Below are positions 16,688-26,368 of a stretch of DNA of 64,000 nucleotides, piece by piece. Origin of the DNA: Parazoarcus communis (GTDB lineage Bacteria > Pseudomonadota > Gammaproteobacteria > Burkholderiales > Rhodocyclaceae). Made by a program: the position numbers and the translations under genes. The stretch is taken from positions 3,968,001 to 4,032,000 of the forward strand of contig NZ_CP022187.1 in NCBI RefSeq assembly GCF_003111645.1, written 5' to 3'. Position 1 is the first letter of the stretch; each line of letters starts with the position of its first letter. The notes under the pieces are model-generated. The model searched no databases. It worked only from the letters and a program-made list of their open reading frames with translations, and had not been told where the DNA came from.

Positions 16688-18940
16688 TCAGAAGCTGTAG
16701 TCGAGCGTCAGACGCACGTTGCGCCGGTCGCCCATGTAGGCAAACGAACCCGAGCGATACACCGCGGTGTAGTACTTCTCGTCGGTGACGTTGCCGATAT
16801 TGACGCGCGCGCTCAACTGCTTGCTGACCTTGTAGTTGGCAAAGAGGTCATAGACGGTGTACTCCGGCACCTCGAGCGAGGTCGCCGCGACGGACTCCGG
16901 TTCGCCTGAATATTTCTCGCTGGAATAGGTGACACCACCGCCGAAAGTGAATTTCGGCGTGAGCGCATAGCTCAGCAGCAGCGAGGCCGTCTTTTCCGGG
17001 AAGTTGCTCAGGCCTTCGCCGACGTTCGCAGCCGTCGCGGATTCGAGGATCTTCGAACTCATGACCGCAACACCGAACTGGGTGGTGAGCTTGTCGGTGA
17101 GCTTGCCGGTGAGCCCCAGTTCGACTCCCTGGATGCGGTACTTGCCGGTGTTGATGCTGCCGGTGGCTGAGTACGCATTGCCCGTGGTGTTCTCCATGAC
17201 GTCGCTCTTGACCGTGCGGAACACCGCAGCGGTGGCGAGCAGCTTGCGATCCATCAGGTCCCACTTGGTGCCGAGTTCGAAGTTCTGCGACAGTTCGGGT
17301 TTGCTGTTGGCGAACATGTTGCGCCGCTCTTCGGTCGTGGTGCCACTCGGCACGCAGATGCCGCCATAGCCGCAGCTCGCGCCGACGTCGGATTCGCCGC
17401 CATTGAAGTCGCTTGAAGTGCTGTAGTTGAAGTACACATTGGCATAGGGCAGGAACTTGTAGCTCAAGCCGATGTGCCCGTTCCACAGGCCGTCTTCAAG
17501 TTCGTACTCGATCGGCCCCAGGGTACGGTCGACAACCGTGTTGTTGTAGTCGAAACGGTCGTAGCGCAGACCGCCGAACACCGTCCATTTGTCGGTCAGA
17601 TCGACGGTGTCCATCGCGCTGAGCGAAACTGTCCTGACGTTCCAGTCCGAATCCTCGGCGCCCTTGACCACACGGCGGTTCATCAGGCTCTGCCAGTCGG
17701 TCTCGCTGCCGGTAACCGTGTAAGTCGTCGGCGTCGTCGTGTAGGTCCCGTTCTTGACGCTGTGGTCGGAGTACTCGACCCCGAACACGAACTGGTGCTT
17801 CATGCCCGCGATCTGCTGATCGAGATACATGTTGAGGCTGTTGGCGAAGTACTCGACATCCTGCCAGCCCTGGTGGGTACTCAGGCGGGTGCCGTTGTAG
17901 CCAGTGGCGAGATAGCCGTTTTTCGTGGTGCCATAGCGGGTCAGGTTCTCGATGCGCAGATCGGTGCTGGCCTGATAGCTCGCCCGCAGCGTATAGGTGT
18001 CGATCGTGGACGTGAGGAAGTCTTCATCCTGCAGATAGACCGGTACGTCGTCGACCACCTTGCGGGTCGTGCGGTTGATGTAGGCGCCGAGGTCAGGCGA
18101 ATCGTTCGCCTCGGCGTGGTAGTAGTCCGCCGTCAGGTTGAACTGGTCGGTCGGCTTCCACAGGAAGGAGATCGCGGCACCGGAGCGGTCGCGGTCTGCC
18201 GGGTCGCGGTCCGGCACCTTCTGGTAAGCGTCGAGCACGTTTACCCGGATGGCCATGGTATCGGTGAGTACGCGGTTGCCGTCGAAGGTGAGACGGTGAT
18301 ACTCGTCGGTGCCGATGCCGCCGGACAACTTGGCAAAGTCGAGGTCGGTCGTGGCCTGCTTGGTGACCGAGTTGACCGCGCCTCCCGTGGCCCCGCGGCC
18401 GGCGAAGGTCGAACTCGGGCCCTTGGTGATCTCGACCTGCTCGGTGGCGAAGCTCTCACGCACCGTCATGCCGGGATCGCGCAAGCCATCGACGAAGACA
18501 TCGCTGCGCGCTTCCTGACCACGGATGATGTAGCGGTCGCCGAAGGCGTTGCCGTTCTCGCCGGTGCCGAGCGTAATGCCGGGCTGCGCCTGCAGCACGT
18601 CGCGCAGGTCGGTGCGGCCGGTGTCCTCCAGTTGCTTCGCCGTCAGCACGGTGATCGTCTGCGGGGTTTCTGCCAGCGGTTTGACGTGGCGTTTGTCGCC
18701 TGAGGTCCGGGCCTTGTAGGGCACATCGGGTTCCGCGTTGGGGTTGGGGTCGATCGCAGTATCGACGACCTGTACCGCCTGCATTTCGGCTTCATTCCTT
18801 TGTGCAGCGTCATCGGCGGCGAACGACGGCATTGGCATCAGCATCACGGTCGAGATGCCCAGTGCGATACGGGTCATTCCGGTGGTGGAATTCAGGGGTT
18901 TGCGGAAGCTGTGGGGGAATTTCGCGCTGTTGCTTTTCAT
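16688..18940 (-). CDS. TonB-dependent catecholate siderophore receptor (Fiu-like)
   Basis: 750 aa outer-membrane receptor. The start at MKSNSAKF is chosen for AAGG 6 bases in front; an N-terminal extension of 37 codons is open but has no such support. The signal peptide is unusually long and ends in PSFAA. The plug domain (about 75-190) shows KPLAETPQTITVL, then GDRYIIRGQEARSDVFVDG and DPG, the wording of Fiu/catecholate receptors. The barrel ends in Phe (LTLDYSF), as expected for BAM insertion. It is the first gene of an operon with the dehydrogenase and piuC, with two Fur-like sites upstream. The exact siderophore is unknown. Confidence 0.93.
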   Translation of the reverse strand: MKSNSAKFPHSFRKPLNSTTGMTRIALGISTVMLMPMPSFAADDAAQRNEAEMQAVQVVDTAIDPNPNAEPDVPYKARTSGDKRHVKPLAETPQTITVLTAKQLEDTGRTDLRDVLQAQPGITLGTGENGNAFGDRYIIRGQEARSDVFVDGLRDPGMTVRESFATEQVEITKGPSSTFAGRGATGGAVNSVTKQATTDLDFAKLSGGIGTDEYHRLTFDGNRVLTDTMAIRVNVLDAYQKVPDRDPADRDRSGAAISFLWKPTDQFNLTADYYHAEANDSPDLGAYINRTTRKVVDDVPVYLQDEDFLTSTIDTYTLRASYQASTDLRIENLTRYGTTKNGYLATGYNGTRLSTHQGWQDVEYFANSLNMYLDQQIAGMKHQFVFGVEYSDHSVKNGTYTTTPTTYTVTGSETDWQSLMNRRVVKGAEDSDWNVRTVSLSAMDTVDLTDKWTVFGGLRYDRFDYNNTVVDRTLGPIEYELEDGLWNGHIGLSYKFLPYANVYFNYSTSSDFNGGESDVGASCGYGGICVPSGTTTEERRNMFANSKPELSQNFELGTKWDLMDRKLLATAAVFRTVKSDVMENTTGNAYSATGSINTGKYRIQGVELGLTGKLTDKLTTQFGVAVMSSKILESATAANVGEGLSNFPEKTASLLLSYALTPKFTFGGGVTYSSEKYSGEPESVAATSLEVPEYTVYDLFANYKVSKQLSARVNIGNVTDEKYYTAVYRSGSFAYMGDRRNVRLTLDYSF

Positions 18941-19291
18941 TGTGAGCCTTGTCCTCGGTTTCTCTGAGCGGGAAACGCATGCCGGCGCCGAGTGGCGGGC
19001 AGCGTGATCGCATGCATCGGAGACGTCCTGAAAGCTGACGTCCGGACACATGCATGTGGGCCGTCTGGCTGGCTGATCCGCAGGGAGGACTGGCTGGCTG
19101 TTCTGCGGGCGTGGTGACTGAGGGCACTCAGGCGACCGGCGTCGTGCAGATGAGATTGATTCTCAATTTAACGACTGTATCAGTCAATACAAATGAGACC
19201 GGTTATCATTATTGGTGAAGATCTGATGTTTTTTTACGACAGTTTTCGCGTCTGACGAAGGCCTGATGTGGCTTCAGCGCGCGCTGGCGAG
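18941..19291. other. 351-base non-coding interval: long leader of the siderophore receptor operon
   Basis: This stretch holds the receptor promoter at its far end and a leader of about 210 bases before the start codon. I see no convincing gene. It contains an imperfect tandem repeat with a 25-base period (CTGGCTGGCTG units starting at 19065 and 19090, 17 of 20 positions equal) and a perfect 12-base palindrome CACATGCATGTG at 19047-19058. These could be regulator sites or RNA structure; no known riboswitch pattern was recognised. Confidence 0.5.
19152..19213 (-). promoter_or_regulatory. Receptor operon promoter with two Fur-box-like sites
   Basis: On the minus strand a -35 TTGACT (complement of 19182-19187) and a -10 GAGAAT (complement of 19159-19164) are 17 bases apart. 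One Fur-like 19-mer covers 19152-19170 and overlaps the -10 (13 of 19 matches). A second covers 19195-19213 just upstream of the -35 (14 of 19, with an intact ATAATGATAA run). This is a classical iron-repressed layout; binding itself is inferred. Confidence 0.75.
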
Positions 19292-20692
19292 TTAGGGAGC
19301 CTGCCAGCCGCCGCCCAGTACCCTGTAGAGGTCCACTGCGTTGGTGAGCCTGGCCTGGCGCAACTGGACGAGTCTGTCCTGGCTTGAAAACAGGGTGCGC
19401 TGTGCGTCGAGTACGCTCAGCAGATCATCCGCGCCCTCGCGGTAGCGCAATTCGGCCAGACGCAGCGAGCGCTCTGCCTCGAGAACGATCCTTGCCTGAA
19501 TGCGCTCCTGAGTGGCATCGCGCGCAGCGTTGCCAAGCGCATCCTCCACCTCCTTGAGCGAGGTGAGGATGGCCTTGCGGTATTGCTCGAGCAGTTCGCG
19601 CTGCCGTGAGCGGGTGCTGTCGACCTGCGCCTGCCGCCTGCCGCCGTCAAAGACCGTGTGCACCAGTGAAGCGGAGAGTGCGACGGTGGAGGACGGGGCG
19701 GCCAGCGACAGCAGAAAGTCGCTCGCCAGTCCGCCCGCCGCCGACAGGCTGAATGCCGGGAGCAGGGCGGCGCGGGCGGCGGCAATGTCGGCAGCGGCGC
19801 CCCGCAGTGCGGCTTCGGCTGCGGCAAGGTCGGGACGGCGGAGCAGCAGATCGGCGGGCAGGCCCGCAGCGACGGACGGAATGCGCAGGGCCGAGAGCGA
19901 CTCGGGTTCGAGCCCGGGTTTCAGCGGCGTGCGCCCGAGCAGGAGCGCAAGTGCCGAGCCTGTCTGGCGCACCTGAACCTCAAGCGGGCCTATGGTCGCG
20001 GATTGGGTGAGTACCGTGGTGCGCTGCCGGCTGACATCGAGTGCCGAGGCGGCACCGTATCGATAGCGCGCTTCGACGACCTTGAGCACGCGCTCGGCGG
20101 TCGCAAGGTTTGCGCGTGCGATATCGAGCCGCGACTGCGAGGCCAGCAGCTGAAAGTAGGTGGTGGCAACGCTCGCCGTCATGCTCAGGCGCAGCGCATC
20201 GAGCTCGTAGCGGGTGGCGGAGAGGCTGGCGTCTGCGCTGTCGATGGTGGCGGCGACACGGCCCCAGAGATCGATCTCGTAGCTTGCCGACAGTCCGAGC
20301 GAGGACGACCTGGACTCGCTCACTGCACTGCCACCACGGTCGCCGCTGTCGCTGCGGCGCCAGTCGGTGTCGCCGCTCAGCCCGAGGCTGGGAAAGAGGG
20401 CGGCGCCGGTGCTGCGCAGCGCGAGTTCGGCCTGGATGACGCGTTCGCCCTGGATCTTCAGGTCCGGGCTTGCCGCCAGGGCCTCACGCACGAGCGCATC
20501 GAGCTGGGCCGAATCGAAGCCGATCCACCAGTCGCTCGAGATGTCTTGTGCCGCCTCGGCCTCGGGCAAGGACTCCGCCCAGTTCCCGGGCAGGGCGATG
20601 TCAGGATGGACGATGGGTTCAACCACCGCGCAGCCACTCAGCCCGAAGGCAAGGGCGAGGACGAGTGGGCGGAACTGGGCAGAGAGCGTCAT
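19292..20692 (-). CDS. NodT-family outer-membrane efflux lipoprotein
   Basis: 466 aa TolC-like channel. The lipobox LSGC puts the lipidated Cys at residue 21. Two outer-membrane factor repeats follow, with the typical [22 protein letters not shown] and [24 protein letters not shown] segments. It forms the exit duct of a tripartite pump with the MacA/MacB homologues encoded immediately upstream (4-base gap). The set resembles PvdRT-OpmQ of Pseudomonas, which recycles pyoverdine, as well as MacAB-TolC. Confidence 0.92.
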   Translation of the reverse strand: MTLSAQFRPLVLALAFGLSGCAVVEPIVHPDIALPGNWAESLPEAEAAQDISSDWWIGFDSAQLDALVREALAASPDLKIQGERVIQAELALRSTGAALFPSLGLSGDTDWRRSDSGDRGGSAVSESRSSSLGLSASYEIDLWGRVAATIDSADASLSATRYELDALRLSMTASVATTYFQLLASQSRLDIARANLATAERVLKVVEARYRYGAASALDVSRQRTTVLTQSATIGPLEVQVRQTGSALALLLGRTPLKPGLEPESLSALRIPSVAAGLPADLLLRRPDLAAAEAALRGAAADIAAARAALLPAFSLSAAGGLASDFLLSLAAPSSTVALSASLVHTVFDGGRRQAQVDSTRSRQRELLEQYRKAILTSLKEVEDALGNAARDATQERIQARIVLEAERSLRLAELRYREGADDLLSVLDAQRTLFSSQDRLVQLRQARLTNAVDLYRVLGGGWQAP

Positions 20693-20696
20693 GGTT

Positions 20697-22670
20697 TCAT
20701 TCCGACGCCAGCGCGACCACGGGGTCGAGGCGCGCGGCCTTGCGTGCGGGCAGGTAGCCGAAGATCAGGCCGGTGGCAAAGGCACAGCCGAAGGCCAGCA
20801 CCACCGGCGCGAGCGAGTACTCGATCGGCGTGTCGAAGAGCGCAATGATGGCGGCCGAGCCAAGCCCGACGCCAACGCCGATGGCGCCGCCGAGCGAGGA
20901 CACGACCAGCGCCTCGATCAGGAACTGCTGCAGGATGTTCTTCATGCGTGCGCCGGTGGCCATGCGGATGCCGATCTCGCGCGTGCGCTCGGTGACCGAC
21001 ACCAGCATGATGTTCATCACGCCAATGCCGCCCACCAGCAGGGAGATGGCAGCCACGGTGCCGAGCAGGATGGTGAGCGTGTTCTGGGTGGCGGAGACGG
21101 TTTCGATGATCGAAGCCATGTTGCGAATCTGGAAGTCCTCGACCCCGTGACGTGCAAGCAGCAGGCTGTGCACCGCAGCCTGGGTCTGGTCGATGGCGCC
21201 GACATCGTCGACGGCCACGGTGATGTTGCGCAGGTGGCGCTGACCGGTGAGGCGCAGGCTGCCGGTCGTGAACGGAACGAACACGATGTCATCCTGATCC
21301 GCTCCCCAGGATGTTGCCCCCTTCGGCGTCATCACCCCGACGACCTGGAAGGGGATGTTATTGACCAGCAGGTATTCGCCGACCGGGTCGGCGCGGGGAA
21401 ACAGGGCCTCGGCCACGGTCTGGCCGATGACCGCCACGGCGGCATAGCGCGTTTCGTCGTCGGCACTGAAGAAGGTGCCACTGGCGACAGGCCATTTGCG
21501 GGCAAAGCTGTAATCCCACGAAGTGGCATTGGCGCTGGTGCGATGATCCAGGTTGCCCGTGCGCACGGTGATGCCGGTGCTTTGCTCAGGCACCGCAGCG
21601 AGCACGTTCGGCAAGTCGGAAATCGCGCGCACATCCTCGATCACCAGCGTGGCCGTGGTGTCTCGCCCGCGCTGATTGGGGGCGCCGGGGCGGACGTTGA
21701 GCAGGTTGGTGCCCATCGCGCTGATCTGGTTCACCACCTTTGCCTTTGCGCCGTCGCCAATGGCGAGCATGGCAATCACCGAGGCCACGCCGATGACAAT
21801 GCCGAGCAGGGTCAGTACCGAGCGGAACAGATTGCTGCGCAGGGCGCGCAAGGCAGTGCGGGTGGCTTCGAGCACGTCGGTCATTGACGAGGTGCGATCG
21901 ACGTGCGGGGCAAAGTCGGGTTCGGGGCCGGCAGGCAGCACCGGGCCGGGGTCGGACACGATGCGTCCGTCACGGATCTCGATCACGCGCTGGGCCAGCG
22001 CGGCAACCTCGGGCGCGTGGGTGATCAGGATGATGGTGTGGCCCTCGGCAGACAGTCTGCGCAGGAGCTTCATCACTTCTTCGCCGCTTCTGCTGTCGAG
22101 CGCGCCGGTCGGTTCGTCGGCGAGGATGATCCGGCCGCCGTTCATCAGCGCCCGGGCGATCGATACGCGTTGCTGCTGGCCGCCGGAGAGCTGGTTGGGG
22201 CGATGGTGGCCGCGTCCCTCCAGGCCGAGGGTGGCGAGCAGTGCTTCTGCCCGTTCATGTCGCTCCTGCGGCGGCATGCCGGAGTAGATGGCTGGGACTT
22301 CGATGTTTTCGCGCGCCGAGGCGCCGCCGATCAGGTTGTAGCTCTGAAACACGAAGCCGAAGGCCTCGCGTCGCAGGCGGGCGAGTTCGTCGCGGTCGAG
22401 ACCGGCCACGTCCTGACCCATGAACCGGTAGGTCCCGCTGCTGGGGCGGTCGAGGCAGCCGAGCAGGTTCATCAGCGTCGACTTGCCCGAGCCCGATGCA
22501 CCCATGATGGCAACGAATTCGCCGGGATAGATCTGCAGGTCGATGCCGTGCAGCACCCGGGTTTGGACCTCGCCATTGACGAAGCTGCGGGTGATGCCGC
22601 CCAGCTCGATCAGGGGCTGCACCGCGCGCGCGTCCGGGTCGTTCGCAGCGAGGGGCGCCTCCCGCTTCAT
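20697..22670 (-). CDS. macB: MacB-type ABC transporter (ATPase-permease fusion)
   Basis: 657 aa. The N-terminal ATPase has Walker [10 protein letters not shown], signature LSGGQQQR, Walker [10 protein letters not shown] and an ITHAPEVA H-loop. The C-terminal part has the four-helix MacB topology: TM1 at about 285-305, a large periplasmic domain, then TM2-4 ending in the FtsX-like [18 protein letters not shown]. It acts as a mechanotransmission pump that pushes periplasmic substrate through the outer-membrane channel. The start overlaps the macA stop by 4 bases. Substrate unknown; siderophore, macrolide and lipopeptide are all known for the family. Confidence 0.93.
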   Translation of the reverse strand: MKREAPLAANDPDARAVQPLIELGGITRSFVNGEVQTRVLHGIDLQIYPGEFVAIMGASGSGKSTLMNLLGCLDRPSSGTYRFMGQDVAGLDRDELARLRREAFGFVFQSYNLIGGASARENIEVPAIYSGMPPQERHERAEALLATLGLEGRGHHRPNQLSGGQQQRVSIARALMNGGRIILADEPTGALDSRSGEEVMKLLRRLSAEGHTIILITHAPEVAALAQRVIEIRDGRIVSDPGPVLPAGPEPDFAPHVDRTSSMTDVLEATRTALRALRSNLFRSVLTLLGIVIGVASVIAMLAIGDGAKAKVVNQISAMGTNLLNVRPGAPNQRGRDTTATLVIEDVRAISDLPNVLAAVPEQSTGITVRTGNLDHRTSANATSWDYSFARKWPVASGTFFSADDETRYAAVAVIGQTVAEALFPRADPVGEYLLVNNIPFQVVGVMTPKGATSWGADQDDIVFVPFTTGSLRLTGQRHLRNITVAVDDVGAIDQTQAAVHSLLLARHGVEDFQIRNMASIIETVSATQNTLTILLGTVAAISLLVGGIGVMNIMLVSVTERTREIGIRMATGARMKNILQQFLIEALVVSSLGGAIGVGVGLGSAAIIALFDTPIEYSLAPVVLAFGCAFATGLIFGYLPARKAARLDPVVALASE

Positions 22671-23920
22671 AGGCGGGGCGTGCGGCTGGGGCGACGACTT
22701 TCGCCGGCGCCGGCGCCAGCGCCAGCGCCGGAGACGACCTTGTCGCCTTCGTTCAGCCCGGACACCACCTGGGCCTGGACGCGGCTGGACAGGCCGATCT
22801 CGATGCTGCGTGCTTCCAGCGAGTTGTCTGCCTTGAGCACCTGAACGGTGGCGCGTCGCCTCGGCTGTGCTTCCGGCTCCGGTGTCTCGCCGGCAGGCCG
22901 GGCTTCCTTGCGCGATGGCCGTCGCGGCGGGGTGTCCAGCGTCAGTGCGCCCATCGGCAGTTGCAGCACGTCGCTTGCACGCGAGACCACGAAGAACACC
23001 TGAGCCGTCATCTGCGTCATCAACCTGCCGTCGGTGTTGGGGACATCGAACAAGGCGTTGTAGAGCACGACGTTGTTGGTGACGGTGGGTGTCGGTTCGA
23101 TGCTGGCAAGCGTGCCTTCCCAGCGTTTGCCCTGACTGCCCAAGGTGGTGAAATAGGCGTCCATGCCGATCTTCAGGCGGCCGATATCGGCTTCCGAGAC
23201 CTGGGTCTGCACCGTCATTGTCGACAGGTCGGCGACCCGCAGGATGACCGGTGCGGACTGGTTGGTGTTGAGCGTCTGCCCCTGACGGGCGGTGATCGAC
23301 ACCACGGTCCCCGCCATCGGCGACAGGATGCGGGCGTACTGCAGGTTGGCTTCGTCGCCGCGCAGCGTGGATTCGTTCTGCTCGATCTGCGCGCGCAGGG
23401 CTTCGAGCTGGGCATTGCTCGACTTCAGCGAGGCTTCAGCGATCTGCAGCGCTTCGGTGGTGGTGGCGTCCTCGGCCATCAGCGCCGTCTGGCGCCTGAA
23501 CTGTATCTGCGCCAGCGTGAGCTGGGCTTCGCGGTCCTTGAGCTGGGCGCGCAGGTTGCGCAACTGGGCGCGGGCCGCATCGACTCGCGACAGATAGACG
23601 GTCGGGTCGATCTCGGCGAGCAGGTCACCCGCCTTGACCTCGGAGCCAACCTCGACATGAATCTTCTTCAGCTGTCCTGAAACCTGCGCGCCGACATCCA
23701 CGTACTCACGCGGTTGCAGGGTGCCGGTGGCGGTGACCACATCCTCGATGTCGCCACGCTGTACGGTCGTGAACTGGTAGCCGGCAGCGGGGTCCGAATT
23801 GCCGAACAGACGCGGCCAGAGCAGCCAGATCGCGGCGGCGACAAGGACGCCGATCAGTGCGACAAGCAGGGTACGCCGTCCCCTGGCGGTGCGGGGACGA
23901 GGGGCGGTAGAGGCTGACAT
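22667..23920 (-). CDS. macA: MacA-type periplasmic adaptor (membrane fusion protein)
   Basis: 417 aa. A TM anchor at about 17-35 is followed by lipoyl/barrel-sandwich halves ([22 protein letters not shown] ... [15 protein letters not shown]) either side of a long coiled coil (about 105-200). A beta-barrel and membrane-proximal domain follow. Two oddities: a charged Pro/Arg/Glu insert at about 338-363 ([20 protein letters not shown]) inside the membrane-proximal domain, and a GAGAGAGE low-complexity tail. First gene of the macA-macB-nodT operon, 174 bases after exbD. Confidence 0.92.
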   Translation of the reverse strand: MSASTAPRPRTARGRRTLLVALIGVLVAAAIWLLWPRLFGNSDPAAGYQFTTVQRGDIEDVVTATGTLQPREYVDVGAQVSGQLKKIHVEVGSEVKAGDLLAEIDPTVYLSRVDAARAQLRNLRAQLKDREAQLTLAQIQFRRQTALMAEDATTTEALQIAEASLKSSNAQLEALRAQIEQNESTLRGDEANLQYARILSPMAGTVVSITARQGQTLNTNQSAPVILRVADLSTMTVQTQVSEADIGRLKIGMDAYFTTLGSQGKRWEGTLASIEPTPTVTNNVVLYNALFDVPNTDGRLMTQMTAQVFFVVSRASDVLQLPMGALTLDTPPRRPSRKEARPAGETPEPEAQPRRRATVQVLKADNSLEARSIEIGLSSRVQAQVVSGLNEGDKVVSGAGAGAGAGESRRPSRTPRL

Positions 23921-24069
23921 GAAACTCCCGGAAACGGCATTCGCCTGAAACAGACCGCATTGCGTGCAAAAAGGTCACCGAGCAGGAGCATCGGCGTGGT
24001 CCTTTGCGCCCGTATTGTATTGCATGCAGTTCGGCCTGTTGGCCAGGCGCCATGACCGCCCCGGCGGGG

Positions 24070-24085
24070 GCGGGCGAGTGCCCGC
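24070..24085. terminator. Small GC-rich hairpin after exbD
   Basis: GCGGGC (24070-24075) pairs perfectly with GCCCGC (24080-24085) across a GAGT loop, immediately after the exbD stop on the minus strand. No T-run follows. It may separate tonB-exbBD from macAB transcription. Confidence 0.35.
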
Positions 24086-24094
24086 GCCGGGTCC

Positions 24095-24511
24095 TTACTT
24101 GGGCGGTATGGTGATGAAGCCCATTTTCTCGATACCGGCTTCGCGCGCGGCCGACATCACTTCGGCCAGTATCTGATAGCGGGTGTTCTGATCCGCGCGC
24201 AGGTGCAGTTCCGGTTGCGGGCTGCGCGCTGCCGCAGCCTGCAGGCGCAGGGCAAGATCCGCGTCCGGCATGGGTTCGTCATTCCAGAACAGGCCGCCAT
24301 TGGCGTCGAGCGCGAGGGTGACGGTGTCCGGCTTCTCAGTGTTCGGCGCACTGGATGCCTGAGGCAGGTCGATCTTGACCGAGTGGGTCAGCAGCGGCGC
24401 GGTGATCATGAATACGATCAGCAACACGAGCATGACGTCGATCAGCGGAACCATGTTGATCTCGCTGGTCGGCATCCGCTCGCTGCCCTGATCGAAGCTG
24501 CCGAAAGCCAT
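24095..24511 (-). CDS. exbD: Biopolymer transport protein ExbD
   Basis: 138 aa ExbD/TolR family protein. A short cytoplasmic head ending SEINMVPLID leads to a single TM helix with the proton-carrying Asp25, then a periplasmic domain. It is the proton-channel partner of ExbB that energises TonB. The ATG overlaps the exbB stop by one base (TAATG). Different from the TolR copy at 2932-3345; the context here is iron uptake. Confidence 0.94.
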   Translation of the reverse strand: MAFGSFDQGSERMPTSEINMVPLIDVMLVLLIVFMITAPLLTHSVKIDLPQASSAPNTEKPDTVTLALDANGGLFWNDEPMPDADLALRLQAAAARSPQPELHLRADQNTRYQILAEVMSAAREAGIEKMGFITIPPK

Positions 24512-25260
24512 TATGCGGCCTCCGTCGACGGCAGCCGGGCTGTCTCGGCTCTGGGCTGCGTGCGGCCATTGACCGGCGCGATGCGGGCGCCGGTGCAGAA
24601 CCATGCGTGCAGGTCATGCGCGAAGGCGTCGAGTTCGGACAGTTCGACACGGTTGGCGCGCGTGAAAGCGTTGTAGGCGAGGACGGCGGGAATCGCAACG
24701 AAGAGGCCGAAGGCCGTCATGATCAGCGCCTCGCCGACCGGGCCCGCGACCTTGTCCAGCGTGGCCATGCCTGACACTGAAATATTGACCAGTGCGTGGT
24801 AGATGCCCCATACCGTGCCGAACAGGCCGATGAAGGGCGCAGTGGAGCCAATGGAGGCGAGCATGGTCTGGCCGGACTCAAGGCTTGAGGTGGACATCGA
24901 AATCGACTTGCGCAGCGCGCGGGTGATGAATTCGTCGGTGTTCATCGTTCCGCCGAGGGTTTCCCGGTGGCTGTGCTGACGCAGGTGTTCGGCTGCGGCT
25001 GCGCCCTGTTGGGCGAGGGCTTCGAACGGTGAGTCGGGAGCCTGTTCATTCAGGCGCTGCAGCCCCGACTTGAGACTGGGCGCCGCCCAGAACGCGTCCA
25101 CCGCGCCTTCGCTGCGACGGGCGCGCAGCTGGCGCAATCCGCGGGTCAGAATCAGGTACCAGCTGGTGATCGACATCAGCAGCAGGATCGCCGCAACGGC
25201 CCGGATGGCGAAATCGGACTGCGTCCACAGGTGGGCAAGTCCGAAGGCTTGGGTTTCCAT
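24511..25260 (-). CDS. exbB: Biopolymer transport protein ExbB
   Basis: 249 aa, MotA/TolQ/ExbB family with three TM helices (about 16-38, 137-160 and 175-200). Conserved stretches are FIGLFGTVWGIYHAL and the small-residue helix MTAFGLFVAIPAVLAYN. It lies 2 bases after tonB and forms the TonB motor with ExbD. The C-terminus extends about 30 residues beyond the usual end (RIAPVNGRTQPRAE). Confidence 0.94.
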   Translation of the reverse strand: METQAFGLAHLWTQSDFAIRAVAAILLLMSITSWYLILTRGLRQLRARRSEGAVDAFWAAPSLKSGLQRLNEQAPDSPFEALAQQGAAAAEHLRQHSHRETLGGTMNTDEFITRALRKSISMSTSSLESGQTMLASIGSTAPFIGLFGTVWGIYHALVNISVSGMATLDKVAGPVGEALIMTAFGLFVAIPAVLAYNAFTRANRVELSELDAFAHDLHAWFCTGARIAPVNGRTQPRAETARLPSTEAA

Positions 25261-25262
25261 GC

Positions 25263-26108
25263 TCAGTTTCCTTCGAGTTTGAATATGATCGGAACCAGTA
25301 CTGCTGCCTCAATGGCACGTTCGCCCTGCCGGGCGGGTACGAAGCGCCAGCGCTCCACCGCGCTGCGGGCTGCCTTGTCGAGCCGCTCGGAGCCCGAGCC
25401 TTGCGAAATCTCGACAAGCTTTGGCGTGCCGTCGGCCGAAACCACGACCCGCAGCAGCACCTTGCCTTCTTCGCGCATGCGCCGCGAAAGCTGTGGATAC
25501 GACGGGGGCGGGTTGTTGAGGTAGTCGGCATCGAAGCGCGCCGATGTCACCGGTGCCGGTGCTGCTGCAGGCGCCGCGGTCTTGTCGGGTGCCGTGGCCG
25601 GCGCAGTTGCAGGCTGAAGCGACGTTGCCGCAGGGGCGGGCGCCGGGGCAGGGGCCGGAGCGGCCTGGACCGGCTCGGGCGCTGTAGTCTCGATGGGCGT
25701 GGGCTTGATCACCGGTTTCGGCGCCGGTTTGACCACAGGTTTGGGCGCCGGCTTGGGCGCAGGACGTGGCGGCGCTTTTGCAGGCTGGATCACGGGTGCC
25801 GGAGGCGGTGGTGAGGGGGGCTGAATCTGCACCGGCGCAGGTGCTTCCGCCTGAATCAGCGCGATCTCGATGCTCTGAACTTCTGGCGCCTTGGGCGGAA
25901 CGCTCCCGAGCCGAACCAGTGTCAGTACACCTGCCACGTGCAGCACGACGACGAGCGCAGCAAGGCCGCGACGCTCGCGGCGGCTTACGCGCGGGCGTTC
26001 AGCGGCGCGGCGCGAAGACTGCTTGCGGTCGGCTTGGGACGTGTCCGGGGACGGTCTTTCCATGGACGGCGTGGAGGGCTGCGATAGTGCGATGGATGCG
26101 GCTGTCAT
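25263..26108 (-). CDS. tonB: Energy transducer TonB
   Basis: 281 aa. A basic cytoplasmic N-terminus precedes the TM anchor at about 48-68. A Pro/Ala/Lys-rich spacer (about 95-200, with PAPKPAPKPVVKPAPKP repeats) crosses the periplasm. The C-terminal TonB domain (about 200-281) has YPQLSRRMREEGKVLLRVVV and the WRFVPARQGE strand. The start could instead be Met16 (MERPSPDT); neither has a strong ribosome site. First gene of tonB-exbB-exbD in a cluster with a siderophore receptor and bacterioferritin, so it serves iron uptake. Confidence 0.92.
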   Translation of the reverse strand: MTAASIALSQPSTPSMERPSPDTSQADRKQSSRRAAERPRVSRRERRGLAALVVVLHVAGVLTLVRLGSVPPKAPEVQSIEIALIQAEAPAPVQIQPPSPPPPAPVIQPAKAPPRPAPKPAPKPVVKPAPKPVIKPTPIETTAPEPVQAAPAPAPAPAPAATSLQPATAPATAPDKTAAPAAAPAPVTSARFDADYLNNPPPSYPQLSRRMREEGKVLLRVVVSADGTPKLVEISQGSGSERLDKAARSAVERWRFVPARQGERAIEAAVLVPIIFKLEGN

Positions 26109-26180
26109 TATACGTCGGTACGTTTGGCCTGATGCCGGTGAGGGCGCGAGCGAGCGGTGCCCGGGGGGCTGCGTGTCGGC

Positions 26181-26324
26181 TCAAGCCATTCCGGGGCTGA
26201 TCATGAAGTACAGCAGGGCCGCTGCAGCCACCAGATAGAGCGTGAAACGACCGGCGGGAAACGATGGCAGCGCGTTGCGGCGGGGGGCGTGCTCGGGAAC
26301 GTGCGGGGGCGGAAGAAACTGCAT
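26181..26324 (-). CDS. Small single-pass membrane protein, 47 aa, unknown
   Basis: An open frame between bfr and tonB encodes 47 residues. A proline-rich head MQFLPPPHVPEHAPRRN is followed by FPAGRFTLYLVAAAALLYFM, a good transmembrane helix at about 25-42, and ends ISPGMA. An AAGGAAA ribosome-site-like run lies about 9 bases before the ATG. It is too short for common gene callers. Context suggests an iron-regulon membrane microprotein; function unknown. Confidence 0.5.
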   Translation of the reverse strand: MQFLPPPHVPEHAPRRNALPSFPAGRFTLYLVAAAALLYFMISPGMA

Positions 26325-26368
26325 GGTGTTGTTTCCTTTGTGATGTGCCCGGGCCGTTCCCGGGGGGC

